The notes: generated from the sequence alone by a model not told the origin. Counted from the first letter of the stretch, positions 45,365 through 58,399 are shown. The stretch: 64,000 bases of DNA from Isoperla grammatica (GCA_945910005.1 OX246739.1:11630292-11694291); one strand, 5' to 3'. Program-made: numbers and translations.

Positions 45365-48302
45365 GCCACTACAAATACACTACAAGTAGCTCGGAGTCCG
45401 AGGCTTCCACTTATCGTTCCCTGCAGAAGCATCCTTCTTTGAGCCATTTACAAACAAGATTGACATATTATTGTATCTCGGGAAATTTTGGATAAAATAT
45501 TCAAAATGTTGTTTAGTATACTTTTCCCATGGAATGGAACCATCTTGAAAAAGTGTATAACTGACAAGATTTGAAACTGAAGAGAAGTAAAATGTACTAG
45601 ATGGACACTAAGTTGGGTTCAGTCACATGACTGGAACAATTTGAAAGTGAAAACTGTAACTAGTTCAAACAATTTCTACTGTAGACGATTAATAGGTCAC
45701 GTTGTGTCCAGCACTACTAACAAAATACAAATTTGAACTTTCTTCCATTTACTGGAGATACTAGCTGACATGCTACGCCATTTCCTAAATACAATTATAA
45801 AATTACCTCAGTTTATTATGACACTATATGTTTGACTGGATATTACTGGCTTTACAGTAAGTTTTTTAGTACGTAGTTTATGGAGTTCAATAAATTATTA
45901 ATTTAAAATTGATAATTATTTCATTTAGTGTTATTGTTTTTATGTGTTGTACACAATATTTATAAGTAAATAGATTTATCAATCATTTAAGAAAAAACAG
46001 TAAAATTGTACAAGTCAGTCTAAACACTATATTAAAAAAACAGATGCACAAAAATGACAAAATACATCCCAAACATGTTTGTCACATAATTTAAAACATA
46101 AACTTAAAGTACTGTGAACTGTAGTACGAGGATGTTTTCTTGATGCACACAAACTCAATTCACCTACGCTCTAAACTTCTTTTTTATCCATTGATCCCTT
46201 TAAAAATATCTTTACATACAAAATTGCTTATAACTATATCCTGGAATGACACGGAATGCTGATGTTATTTCTTGAAGTGCATTGTCCAATGTTCCAATTA
46301 CAAAAGTACTTTGGCCTACAATACAAGACTTTTGAGCAACAATGGTAACAAACTAAAGAAAAATCGTTCGCCTTACTTAACCGCTGTAAGTGACAATGTT
46401 ACCAAAGTTTGGATGGAATGATGAGAAATCGTAATAATCGATGATTGTTCATGAACGAAAGTTACACCGATGCTGTTTTACACGTCAGAAGGTGGTAAGT
46501 CAAAGTGTAACGAAACATTACCCTGAGAATCACACAGGGCATTTAAAAACTTCCGTTTCCAAAAACGTCGAGCGAGGTCTATAAAATAACTATCCATCTC
46601 AGTTCAACTATGGAAGACTAGTCCTGAGCACACAATGACGTTCCAAAGTAAGATATTCTATCCGGAAAACCCGCTGAACCATGACTGCCCCACACCTGAA
46701 ATCAGATTAAATATGTCGGATTAGCTTTGAAGTCAACTTCTTCACATTTGCTTGGAAAATATAACTTATTTTTTTTTTTTTACAGCCTTTAAGATCTATT
46801 GCCTAACATTTCACATTTACATAAGATAAAGAAATGATAATGACTAGAGAAAATGATTTTTTACATTAATGACAGAAGCAGCCAATAAAGTACTACACTT
46901 TTTTCAACCAAAATGTTAAGTTTCATTGATTTGGATTGGTTTTAAAGTTTTTATTCCCTGAATTAAAGTGGCTAAGGGCTTTTTTTGCTATGCATACTTA
47001 AACATGCTCAATAGCTGCTATTTTTACAATAAAATGGGAAAATATTATGAATTTAATCACAGTGGCAAAATGCATGTTTTTTAACTAAGCACATATGGGA
47101 TTCCTATTAAGGCAGGGCGTGGCATTGTTTACAGGAACAGGCATCACCACAAGAAAATAGAGAACCCTATACACGTAGTTGAATATAAAGTTTTTAATAC
47201 ATGATGGAATTAGAATTGTGTACTGGAGCTGTGCAACTAGAAAAATGTCTTACACTACACAGCAACTTTGTGATGTATGATGTTATTAAGGTCACTTGAT
47301 AACATACCGATACAAAACAAAGAAGTCTTATAGTTAATACTACATATTCAGCACAATATGAATCTGAGCTCTTATAACAGTTGTATTTCTGTTTCCTATT
47401 GAATAAATGGTCAGCATAAAATACCGTAATGATACAAATCATAGAGAGTGGCCCTTAAAAAGGGAAGCAAGGCTTGACTTACAATAACTTACCTCTATTT
47501 AGTACACACTGCCAGAAGTGCTTGAAAGAAGGCAGATCTACTTATTCAGTGAACTTCGCGTCAGGTGCTGGCTCATATTTACCTAAAAGAGAACAAAACT
47601 TTCAAGATGGCACAAGAGCAAATTATATAATAGCAAAATGAATGTGTTTTCACTTTTCAATAAATAATAATAAAAGGGATAATAATGATGAAGAAAAAGA
47701 TTACCAAGAAAGATAGGTAGGAGAGGAAGAGGCAGACCAGGATAGAATTGAGATGGCAGTATAAAGGATGCAGAACAGCAACGAGATTGGAACGTGGTGA
47801 AAAGGGAAGAGTGGTGGCAAGACAGAAAAAAATTAAGATGTGTAGTTTCCATGCCAACCCAACTTAGAGTTGAGACATAGCAATAGATTATGAATGTTGA
47901 CGTCTTTATAAGCAAGTTTAACATGTTTTAGTATAGAGTTTGTGGTGGTAGGGAGATTATTGTTTTTAGTCGTGCATTGCTTCCGTAAGGATACTATCCT
48001 GGGAACTGACAGTTTTAAGCTTAAGTATTAGTGAAAAGACCAAAAAAATACACAATGAAAAGTACAAATACAAAAATGTTTAAACTGTAACAGTAAAACA
48101 TCCATGGTCTTGTTCCCTCAGCAAGTGTGGTGAAAATTGCACTTGCCAAGTGAAAAGGGCAGCGTTTTGCCTAAACAGCCCTAACGAGTTTTGTTTATAC
48201 ACTTTTATCTATCACTATCCCACGCAAAATTATATATATACAAAAATTTAAAACATTGATCTGAAAAAATGCCTCTTATCAAATAACCCAGCTCTTTGCT
48301 TA

Positions 48303-48521
48303 CTATTGTGTGAGGTATAGTACCATTTTATTGGTTGACTGGCTTCCTCTAGCGACGAGCGCCTGTAGTTTTTGTAGCTGGCTCATGAGAGATACATTGC
48401 TGTCCTCGAGTGTCTCAATCTTCTTTTTGTAATCTGTGTTCTCGCTTGTCAACACTTCCACCTTCCTTTCTAGTGCGTCCATGTACTCTTTCTTCTTTCG
48501 CCGGCTTTCTTGTGCAGAGAT
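48303..48521 (-). CDS. CrebA: CrebA terminal exon (basic region and leucine zipper)
   Basis: Acceptor [34 protein letters not shown], heptad leucines through [11 protein letters not shown], then [13 protein letters not shown] and TAG. No hydrophobic segment follows the zipper in this exon. Confidence 0.93.
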   Translation of the reverse strand: MSAQESRRKKKEYMDALERKVEVLTSENTDYKKKIETLEDSNVSLMSQLQKLQALVARGSQSTNKMVLYLTQ

Positions 48522-51500
48522 CTAAACAAAAGTAATGGAATACGTACATGAATTATTGTTGTACCTTTGAATTTTTATCAGAAAAATAATATGAAAACCC
48601 CCAAGAGAATTGAGCTACGATGAACACAATTTGATCTTTAAATAAAATGCAAGATTTATACATTTCAGTTAGGTAGTAGTTTAAAAATTTGTATTACCGT
48701 ACTCATTTGCATGAATTTACAAATTGGGGACAATGGGAACAAATTGGTATTTCCCTTTTTTTATAGTAGTGGGCCTGTTATTAGCAAATTGATGATGATT
48801 ATTGATTATGATGATTCTTGTTGCTTTACATCTCTATTATTGCAATCATCCAGCTCTTTGAGATCAATTGAAGAAAGAAAGGGTGATAGATCAAGATAAA
48901 AGACTTTACATATCTCATGCCTTATGCAAGATTTTTCCCAAGGTGGCATAAAATGCTTTGGACCTGCGAGGAACTTGATTGATACTACACCAAAAGGCTT
49001 GAAACAAACATTTTATTTTTGTATGTAAAACTTGCTATAAAACAAAGAGCTAGCAAGAATAAGTGATTTTTCAATCAATGAGTGATTATACTTTGTTGGA
49101 CGTCTTAGCTGTGGTAGTAACTATACTAAAAGCCCTAAAAAAGTCATAATTATGCCCCACATCAGAACATTACTATATTCATCAAGCTGTACTCCTAGTT
49201 TTAATTATTTATATAATGTATTTTTCTTACCTTGTTTTTGATTTTTCTTCTAATCTTCTTCAATGATTTCTCCTCTGCTTTTGTAAGTGGCAATCTTGTG
49301 GGGATGGGGTATCCTTCAGCCAGCAGGGTTCTCTTTTCTTCTTCTGTTAACAGCAGCATTCCTGTGGACCCCTTCTGTACAAAAGAGAAATAATTTGATA
49401 ATACAATAAACTACAGAATAACAGAGGTAGAACACTTTGTTTGCCATGGTCAAAACAAGTTAGAAGCCTTCTAAATATTTATATAGGCCTAGTGCTTATA
49501 ATACTGGGGCTCACTGATTATCAGTGGGGCACATTATAATATTAATTTATTACACATCTCTTTATGACAGGTCAAAAGTCACAAATAGATTTAAGGCAAT
49601 TCCAGACGTGTAAAATCCGGGCTTGAGCCGGTAGTCAAACCCTGGACGTTTTGCATAGGAAGCAAGAATAATCACATAGGATCTACGAGGGAAAAAATTC
49701 ATAAATTACGCAACTGATAATTTGATTTATTTGCTGGCTCTCACCGGTTGACTACTGATGAGGGGTGTTTGGATGGGTTGTCGGTTGGACGCTGGTTGAA
49801 CATTGCTCGTCATGAAGATCCTCGTACTGCCGGACGAACGACCCTGCCGATCGGGAGAGCCGGGATTGTGGTCGGGAGAGACGTTGCCTTCGCTGTCGCT
49901 CGACGTTGAAGAGGGGGGAGTCGGGGGCAACGAGAACCCGGAAGAACTTGGTTCAATTTTGATGTTGAGTTTTGGCATGACGACTCTGTTTTGCTGTCCG
50001 TAAAGATGGGTACCCCGCGTCGTTAAAACCATTCCGGGCTGTTTTAACAGGCTTTGTTGAATACCAGTCTGGAAAAACACAAACACCAATTAATTATGAT
50101 AATGTGTTCTGTCAAACTTGTCAGCATATATACATTGAAACAAAATAAATTATGATGGCCAATATTAATTAATAATTATTATAATAACAATAACAACAAT
50201 GATGGTAGATTTAAATAGAATTAAAGTTACCAGCTTCAAAGATTGTTAATACATTAATTTTCAAACCAACAACGAAAATATACATAATTATCATAAATAA
50301 TAATATTATTTTTTTGTTACCTATATTAATTAATCTTTAATATTTTAAAGCTAACATTGATTAGGTCTACTTGTTTTATGTAACCATCCTTTTTTTTCTT
50401 AATTACGACGCCAAGTGCCACAAACATAATTCAATATCTAAGTAATTCTGATTTCATAAGATTTTGGATATTTTCATCATGGATGGCCACTTTTCAGTAC
50501 ACACGCAAGTGCACTTGTAGTAACAGTGAGTGATACTGACGGGCGCGAAAGCATGATTATACATCTATGCCTTCTGCGGGATTCGAACCCTAGTCCCTTA
50601 GTTGTACGATTGTAGTAACAGTGAGTGATACTGACGGGCGCGAAAGCATGATTTTACATGTATGCCTTGCACGGGATTCGAACCCAAGTCCCTTAGTTCC
50701 ATACGGATTAAGTGTTTTATATTTGGCAGCCATTATAATCAGACAGTGAGTCATGGTTTATGAAGATGCGGCGCATCATTAGTATTATATTGCTTAATGA
50801 GGCACTCGGCAGTTATATTACAGGCTATAACGGGACATATGCACAAAGTACAGATTGAAGTACAGACGAAGGCTAAAATCTTGCTGAACAAGGGATTTAG
50901 CTTATCGCTATAACGAATTAAAAATAATTAAAATCAGAGTGCAACACTCGCAGACTCTATAAAAACAAGGTCGTGTAGTACAGAAACTTTCTTTATCTAC
51001 AGGTTACACCTCTTCGGGACAGTTCGCGAGTTCCCCGTTGTGTGAGTCTAGCAATTTCGCTAAACTTGATCTAATTTTAGCGCAGCCTTATTTCAAGTCT
51101 ATAGAACTTAATATTATAAAGAGTTTATTATTTTTAGTTCGAAATACGCAAGTCTGCGTCATATAGGCAACCCGCTTCACTCAGTAACTTCATGAGCTAT
51201 ATGAGTATAAAGTCACGTCGTACACGAAGTAACCCGGTCTAGGTAAATATATATATGTATATCTTTACTACAACTGATTGTTGGAGATGGATGACGAAGA
51301 CGATTGAGTACTTGAAATGGGATTGAGAAGATAAGTGAGAAAGTGCAAAGGGGAGATAACGCAGAATATCTATTCTAGGACACAGACAGATAGGGGGGAG
51401 GGGGGGGGGGGGGGGGCTTCTTGGATCATACGAGCTATGGCCCCCCTGTAAAGCTGAGTTACGGCTTGAACGAACAAAAAAAAATGCGAAGAAACATGGA

Positions 51501-53775
51501 GGCTGATAGGATATACAATGAATTTTGAATGTAATGTTTGTTGAAACCATTTACAAATCCGCGACTATTAAATCGGAGATTAACAATGTTTTGTGAATTC
51601 GCGGAGCCCATTTGCCATTGAAAGTAGATAAGTATATTGTTCAATTTATCTGTAACACCAATCGAGTCTTCATTTTTGTTCGGATTTCAGCTCATCACTC
51701 AACGCTTTTTACAATCTCCTCAATCAAAACTGAATAATTTTTATAAATTCAATTGTACTGGCAATTAGTAAAACTGGAACATTGCATGCATGCAATAACA
51801 GATCAATAGACCCTTGGCCACCAAACCAATGGTGATAGCTGGTTTGATGCATTATGTAGATCGAACTTTCATTTATACAAATCTGCTTCAACGTTTGGCA
51901 TTTGGTACATTTTTTATAGCATTTGTCTCTCAATGATATTTGCATACAAATTAGATAATGATTCGACTGTGTGAAAGTGTATTATACCCTGTATGGTCGC
52001 CAAACTGGTTATAGTCCACAGTTGTGCAATCATAATTCAGTTATTAATATATGCTTTATGATAAAAAAACAAACAATTGAACGATGTTTTTCGGGATATT
52101 TTATCAAAATCAACTTTAAATCTTATGATTGCGAACACTAGAAAACGTTGTAATTATTTGTACTAAGGTATACGAGGAGCAGCGAAATGTATTTAGAGTA
52201 TGCGACAGTAAACGTGATTCAAGATTTTTTTTTAAAGTAAGATGGTGAGTGATGAGTTCTGTCTTACTCTTGATTTACTTATGTCGGTAATTATAATGAC
52301 GCTACCTAGAAACATGTGCGCGTTGTCGGGTATTGCAAGGACGAGAAAAGAAGTTCACGCTTTGGAACAAAACGAAAACAGCAACCCTGTCGATCGCTTC
52401 AACTGAAAAGTTACCTAAGGTTATTTCCAGGATTCGTTTGACATATGTTAAGTAAGACATGCACAAGGTCGTTCAGCCGGTTGTGGGAATCAAACCCATA
52501 AAGTTTAGCATCTGACATCCTGCTGCACTTATACCCAGCGCGAGTGAGCTTTCTTGCGGCAGTGTGGTTGGTGGTATACGTATCTCATTCACGACTCTCA
52601 TAACCGCTGCAGTTTTCACCACATTAAACTGCTTACGTAAAGCCATTGTTACCCCGGCTTATCGAGCTAATAAAACTCGAGTGCTTTAGAGCCATTAAGA
52701 GCGTGTATGCCTACGCGAAAACAACTCGAAGAAAATGTAGTCTTACGCCTTTTATTGATGACACGATGTGTGTATGCTGCAATGAATTTGACGAGCTTAT
52801 GGTTGAGCAAAATTGGTATTATGAAAAATAGTTCTAATAATTTTGTTGTTAATATGGTAAAACTAAAAGCCCGATGTGGTAGTTCCAATCAGAGTTATCA
52901 AGATTAGGGAAGAGGAAGGATCTAATGTATGCTCTTGGTTCACGCAAGAAAATATAGAAACAATGTCGAAAGGATTCAATTTATACGAAGACACATCTGT
53001 CAAATGGTGGTGAGGATTGGCAAGAATATAAGAAACGTCTAACGAAATGTGTGTTAGAAAATTGAGGGTTGAAAAAAGTCGGCGGTTTGGAGAACAAATT
53101 GTTGCAAATTAACACCGTAAAATAAACTTTGGAAGCTCTGAAAGAATTGTACCCGACTACCCGATAAAATAAAAAAGTTTATCCAAGTAGGCCTATGCAC
53201 AATGTTTTTTTTTCGAAGTGTAGCAGAAAATGATAATATATGTTATTATTTACTTTATCTCTAGCGTAAAGGAAATTGACGAAGGTATCGAGGGAGCTAA
53301 GAGCATGTTGTTGGTTATGAGAATGGCAATATCAACACATCAGTACGTTTTGAAATTACGTAGCAAAATTGAAATGGGGTTTAAAAATAAATCTGGTACC
53401 TACATAAGAAGGTATATCGATGAAATAACTAACAACGTTGTTTTAGTGTGTGTGGATATTACTTGCAAAATTTGATAAATTTTTCTCTTACAACGAGTTA
53501 ATACATTATATACCAAAGAATAGCTGTTAAAAAACTATTAAAACTAAAATAATCACGCACTAGAATGCTTCGAATGTGTCTTACATGTTTGATATCGGTG
53601 TATGTGAGAGGTGGTGGTGAATCTGGTGACATAGAACAATCTGAATCTTCATTGTTCGATTCTGAGTCGCTCATTGGTTCATCTTTTACTGTGATTTCTG
53701 GTGATTCGGATCTGTGTCGCTTTTGTCCCGTTGCCGAGTTGAGTGGAATGCAAGGGTAACATTCGTCCTCCATGT
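48303..53775 (-). CDS. CrebA: CrebA / CREB3-like bZIP transcription factor, four 3' exons
   Basis: Join (minus): 53775-53585, 50068-49745, 49374-49231, 48521-48303. All phases fit, 291 residues seen. Order: MEDECYP; sumoylation-type VKDEP and [27 protein letters not shown]; the CREB3-specific [19 protein letters not shown]; basic region [20 protein letters not shown]; leucine zipper; then only 16 residues to TAG. Vertebrate CREB3L1/L2 have a transmembrane segment after the zipper, released by S1P/S2P cleavage; fly CrebA lacks it and directly drives secretory-pathway genes. This gene follows the fly pattern. The codon at 53775 is split, so one or more N-terminal exons lie further right, none found up to 64000. 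Confidence 0.93.
49231..49374 (-). CDS. CrebA: CrebA exon (CREB3 domain and start of basic region)
   Basis: Acceptor TTCTCTTTTGTACAG, donor AAG|GTAAGA, 48 codons. [16 protein letters not shown] and KIRRKIKNK are nearly invariant in the family. Confidence 0.95.
49745..50068 (-). CDS. CrebA: CrebA exon (PPTPPSS region)
   Basis: Acceptor TTTGTGTTTTTCCAG, donor CCG|GTGAGA, 108 codons. [31 protein letters not shown] and [13 protein letters not shown] are family hallmarks. Confidence 0.93.
50516..50706 (-). repeat. tandem pair of tRNA-like (SINE-type) units, 95 bp each
   Basis: Two copies, starts offset by 95 bp (50521 and 50616). Each carries, on the minus strand, GGGTTCGAATCCCG, a perfect pol III B box with a T-arm-like stem. 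A convincing cloverleaf or A box was not found. Lies in the CrebA intron. Confidence 0.6.
50707..53584. other. CrebA intron, mostly featureless
   Basis: AT-rich sequence with the G tract at 51.4 kb and a tRNA T-arm-like segment (GGGAATCAAACCC) near 52486. No exon supported. Confidence 0.45.
51396..51416. repeat. poly(G) tract
   Basis: GGGGAGG followed by about 16 G in the CrebA intron. Confidence 0.9.
53585..53775 (-). CDS. CrebA: CrebA exon (acidic, VKDEP motif)
   Basis: Acceptor TTCTTTTTTTGCAG, donor CAT|GTAAGA, phase 1 in. [24 protein letters not shown] and [10 protein letters not shown] are collinear with the fly transactivation region. Confidence 0.88.
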
Positions 53776-54050
53776 CTGCAAAAAAAGAAACAAACGAATC
53801 ACGTTTATGTCGCATTGTAATAGTTGTTGCACTCATCAGCCAACTGTTGTCTGGCTTTACTTGATTTGCGTGCGCACGCATAACTTCCTCCACAGTCTAT
53901 TCCATGGTCAGACGTGTATACGAGGTTTTGCTCTATTTCTGTGTTGTTATCAATCATTATGAATAACACTGGAAGTACAGAGATGGTTATAAATGGAGTA
54001 AGAGGGGTTCGTGGTAGCCAGCACACTTGTATGATAATAATTCCAAATTT

Positions 54051-54197
54051 AGACGGTTCAATGTTCCATTCAAGTTTCCTTGAATTTAAGAGCAAAAACA
54101 AATCAAAGAAACTGGGATATTGTAGTATTTTATTATCTATTTTGATGCTTTTTTGACCTTGAATTCAAGGAAACTTGAACAGAACATTGAACCGTCT
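54051..54197. mobile_element. hairpin MITE, family 1 copy 2
   Basis: AGACGGTTCAATGTTCC / GAACATTGAACCGTCT ends with inner TTTCCTTGAATT / CTTGAATTCAAGGAAA arms; shares GATGCTTTTTTG with the 9.5-kb copy. Just upstream of the CrebA exon at 53775. Confidence 0.85.
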
Positions 54198-54266
54198 CAA
54201 TTGGGCATTTGTCTTTAAACGGTGCTTTATATACCAGTCGTCGTAACGAGACATATATTAAGTGAA

Positions 54267-54398
54267 ATGCAGAGTCGGGTTAAGTTTGTGATTTGTTTAT
54301 GGTTGCTATGGAGTTTGTTCTTCTTATGGAAAATAGAATGTAATAAAACAATTCCATAGCAACAAATCATGTACTTAACGTGACAATTGACTCTGCAT
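54267..54398. mobile_element. hairpin MITE, family 3 copy 1
   Basis: ATGCAGAGTC ... GACTCTGCAT ends; inner arms TTGCTATGGA / TCCATAGCAA. Copy 2 at 62531-62671 shares the core TTGCTATGGAGTTTGTTCTT. Confidence 0.8.
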
Positions 54399-54948
54399 AT
54401 AATTTATTAAGTGCCGCATTGCTATGGCAGCTCCAACGTTAATTTTTCCATATTATATAGTTATTATAAAGTAGTTGGTGATCGTTTGAGTGATAAACCG
54501 GCTCCGAGCTCATACCGGGAATCGAAACCCGATCTTCTGAGAATGTCTTCCGCTGAAAATGAGTTCTTAGTTATAACTGTGTGGGTAGCTACACAAAAAA
54601 CGAACATCTTACTAAGTACTCATTTAATTAATTGAGTCCAAAGTGATAGGAGTTTTATAATGAGAATAAGACACATCCCGCTACAAAGCGTTCAATTGAA
54701 TGTAATGAATAATGTGATTGAACATTTTCTATTCCATACATTCAGAATTACGCTTTCATCATCATACACTTATGCCCAGTTTTATATGAGCAAACTAAAT
54801 AGTTTGGGTGTAAGATAACCCGATTTCAAAGCTTGTGATTGGCGGTTGCAATGGTGAAAACAATTTTGCGGATAAATAAACTATTTATCTGGAAGCCGTA
54901 GGCCTAAGGCCGGGCATTAGTAAACTATATTAAAGTACTTGGATCCCA

Positions 54949-54966
54949 CAGGGGGGGGGGGGGGGG
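54949..54966. repeat. poly(G) tract
   Basis: About 16-18 consecutive G. Confidence 0.9.
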
Positions 54967-55665
54967 TTATAAAGGGAGTAAAGTAAAACCTAAGGCCAAC
55001 CTTTTATTACATACTTTCAACGTGATTTCGTTCGTTTTCGACTTTCAAACAGTAACGGAACTATTAACAGTGTGGTTGATGTGCAATTACTGTACACTAA
55101 CTGTTATTTGCATAGAATTCAATTGTGTTGATTTGAAGATGCAAAACAAAAGCGAACCTTTGAAAGATCCCGCCACGGTGCAGCAATCACTCAACGTCAC
55201 GAGGAAATAGCTGCCAGCACCTTAATCTGCATAAAGCTGTCTGTAATTGCGGCGGGGGCTTTCTCCGATCTGCAGCGCAAACTACTCTCTCAGGTCATGT
55301 TCGTTTTTTCAGCTTTTACATATATCCACAGGTATTTGATACGTACAGACCACAGCCTTCGTCTGTTGGATGAGTGGATAATAGGTTTAAACTACACTAT
55401 ACAAAGATAGAAAAAGTAATATTTATGTTAATTAACTTTTAAATATATGTTGTTGTTTTGAATGGGTAGTTCACTTCATCGATCGACTTTAAATTCGTGA
55501 TTTTTGTTTGTTCTGCATGTACATCTTACAATCATCGTTATGACTTGAGGATTTGCTTCGTAAATGATGGTGTACATGATATCAGATTGTGATAATGGTT
55601 GTTTTGTTATAGATGCGGTTGCACAGCGCGAGACTCGAACCTGCCTTCGAATCTACTATGCCAAC

Positions 55666-55813
55666 ATTACACGACACAAACTTATTGAATTCAAGAACAA
55701 AAGCGAATCAAAAACAGTTTGGTAAACAACTGCAACAAAATAGCTTCTTTATTAATTGATGCTTTTTTATCCTTGAATTCAATAAGTTTGACGAAAGTAT
55801 TGAACCGTGTAAT
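55666..55813. mobile_element. hairpin MITE, family 1 copy 3 (diverged)
   Basis: ATTACACG... / ...GTGTAAT ends, with AACTTATTGAATTCAAG / CTTGAATTCAATAAGTT inner arms and the GATGCTTTTTTATCC core of the family. Beside it (about 55628-55650) is a tRNA-like ACTCGAACC segment. Confidence 0.75.
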
Positions 55814-57290
55814 GTGGGTATTACAAGAGGAAGCTGACGTACCGCATACGAACAGTTCAAACACGCTTGACGTTGCATGCCTTGATACTCAACGCTAACA
55901 TTGACTGTTGCAACGTCTTTAATGGCCCATCTTTCTTAATTGCCAACTTGTAAAGGCGATAGTAATAATTTAATGTGATGGGTAAATGATCGAGAGTAAT
56001 AACAATACGGACATAAATAACTACAGCAAGCAAGCGTAAAATTGTTAATCAATGTATTCGATTCACATGGTAAGAAAATTAAGAACGTCTAATAGAAAAG
56101 AGAATTTATATCTTTGTTTGTGAGAAATTTGTACTTCTGACTTCTTGGAAGTGTATATACTTGTATATGCGTGCTAGAAGGCATTGGGTAATTTAATAAC
56201 ACATCTTTTTATGACGTAACGAAGAACTTATACGACAGCATTATCATAACAACTAACTATACAAACAACATTGAATCGTTTTCGTGTCCAATCTTCTACT
56301 CAAGCAATAATTCACTTTCTAATCACGCGTTCAAGTAATTTTATCCAGCTTTTTATATTGGCTGTAAAGCTAGTTTGCTATATAACATGACTGTGAACTC
56401 TATGATTTTTTTGAACATATTATTATTATACAAGATTTGACGGTGGATGATAAGTATGTTGGGCCCAGCCCGGGCATACTAACTTTTTTCGATACCATAC
56501 AAAGACATTAGTTGAGGTATTAGTATTATAAATTTAGCTATATAGGTCTTAAAGTTTCCATCAAATGAATTACGTTATTATCTGATATAAAAGCACGTGC
56601 ACAATATGAATAAGATGAGTTTTTGCGCTTCCCCAACCCAGTTTTACTAGAACGGAGTGTCTTTATGTGCAGAGAGCTTTGACATCCAGGTTTTCGGGTG
56701 GTCTTTGGCAACTTCCGGGATTTCCACCCACGCCGACCGAGGTTTGTTACACTTCCATGACTATGTTCTACTGCTCAACTCTCTTTGCACTAGTTAGCTC
56801 GAGAACCGGCGTGACTCGATCGCATTCCACGAGACAAGACTCGATCGAGACAGATCGGCGGCGAAATTACTCGACCATCATTCGAAATCTTTCACTTCAA
56901 GGACTAATTTCTTTCTGCACTCAAGCGTATAATGAATGCATATTTCGAGCAGTTGCATTTTATGACGTTTCACATTATCGCTGATGTTTTATATCACTTG
57001 ACATCATTGTACACATTGTATGTCTCCCTGAACATAAAAACATAAATATCAGACGTGATTTAGTTAAAACTTTGGTTCTCAAACTCGGCTTTAGCTCGAA
57101 CCCGCGGACACGAAAATCAATGACTATTAAAATGACTAAAAAAAGAAACGATAACGACAAAAAATGATGCTACTCGTAAATGAAATTATTATAACCCGCG
57201 GTGTGGTGGCCGATGAATAGCTATTTTTACGTACCTATATCCCGCGCTCACCCCACGTTACGTTACACGTTGGGCAGAAAAGGATACGTT

Positions 57291-57331
57291 AGGTAAGGTT
57301 AGGTTAGGTTAGGTTAGGTTAGGTTAGGTTA
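57291..57331. repeat. interstitial TTAGG telomere-type repeat
   Basis: About seven perfect AGGTT units (TTAGG on this strand), preceded by GTTAGGTAAGG. TTAGG is the usual arthropod telomere motif. Confidence 0.9.
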
Positions 57332-57785
57332 AGGCTTGCACACAATTTATTGTCGGTATCATGATCGCAATCGGGCACGGCCTTCACCCCCCTACTATCA
57401 TATGTATGCATTGAAAGAGTTCTTCTAAATTTCTCTGCGTACTCCCGTCGAGATACAATCAGAATTTTGTTGTGTACATCTCCATAAGAACTAAGTATTA
57501 TAGAATAAGTTAACTCTTTCACGATTTCAGGATAGTAATTGTGATCCAGATACCGATAACTGTACTGTGGGTATTAGGGTATCCCCAGTTTGTCTTCTAA
57601 AGTCCGCTTCGCAACGCGCGGGCCTTGGCTTTACGACCTACATTAGATTACAGGCCTGGCTGCTTGCACTACAAACACAGCAGTCAAAGTGCATTGCAAG
57701 TCAGCAAAACTGGTATTATAATAATAATAATAATTATTATTATCATTATTAATATGCTTTTTCAACGCGAATTCTATCTGACAAC

Positions 57786-58093
57786 GCACGTTTATGCACG
57801 CATGTACCGGGCGGCAATGATGCAACTTTGATATTGAGTTCAAAACGATCAGCAGCTTATATTAACTGACATACCATCAACAGATTTATGACAGTTGATT
57901 GATAAGAAGTAACAACATCGTAACGGATTTATATACAATGCACGTTTATGCACGCATGTACCGGGCGGCAATGATGCAACTTTGATATTGAGTTCAAAAC
58001 GATCAGCAGCTTATATTAACTGACATACCATCAACAGATTTATGACAGTTGATTGATAAGAAGTATCAACCGGGTAACGGATTTATATACTAT
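57786..58093. repeat. 154-bp tandem duplication
   Basis: The segment starting GCACGTTTATGCACGCATG at 57786 repeats at 57940 with only a few differences (AACATC vs ATCAACCGG near the right end). Non-coding and recent. Confidence 0.92.
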
Positions 58094-58374
58094 ACCTGAT
58101 TACAGTAAACTTGGATCACATAACTCCTATTTTTACTGTCCCACGTAAATTTCTATTGCCCATTTGGTGTATTGGTTTTGCATGTTGCGATAATGTTTAT
58201 TGTAGAACGTATAGGTTTGAAACGTGATTTTAAATTATTACTATAGATAACTCCACTCCGGACTCACGATGTAGGTTACCATTCCCGTCGCAGATAGAGA
58301 GGTAGGCTACAACAATCGTCAACTCGTCGTGACTATGGCGATGATGGTGATGCAGGAGTCAACACTATTAGACT

Positions 58375-58399
58375 GGGGGGGGGGGGGGGGGGGGGGGGG
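58375..58399. repeat. poly(G) tract, 25 bases
   Basis: Longest uninterrupted G run in the window. Confidence 0.95.

Larger units (their letters stand above)
38994..48302. other. UBE3A-CrebA interval
   Basis: No supported exon. Holds the LINE fragment with ATT tail (39600-40150), two hAT elements (40389-40835, 44076-45364), and long AT-rich unique sequence. The UBE3A promoter and 5' UTR exon must lie at the left side and the CrebA 3' UTR at the right side; neither end could be fixed by eye. Confidence 0.45.

Noticed and set aside
56667..56984. 105-codon plus-strand frame in a GC-richer patch
   Set aside because: No recognisable domain; could be 5' flanking DNA.
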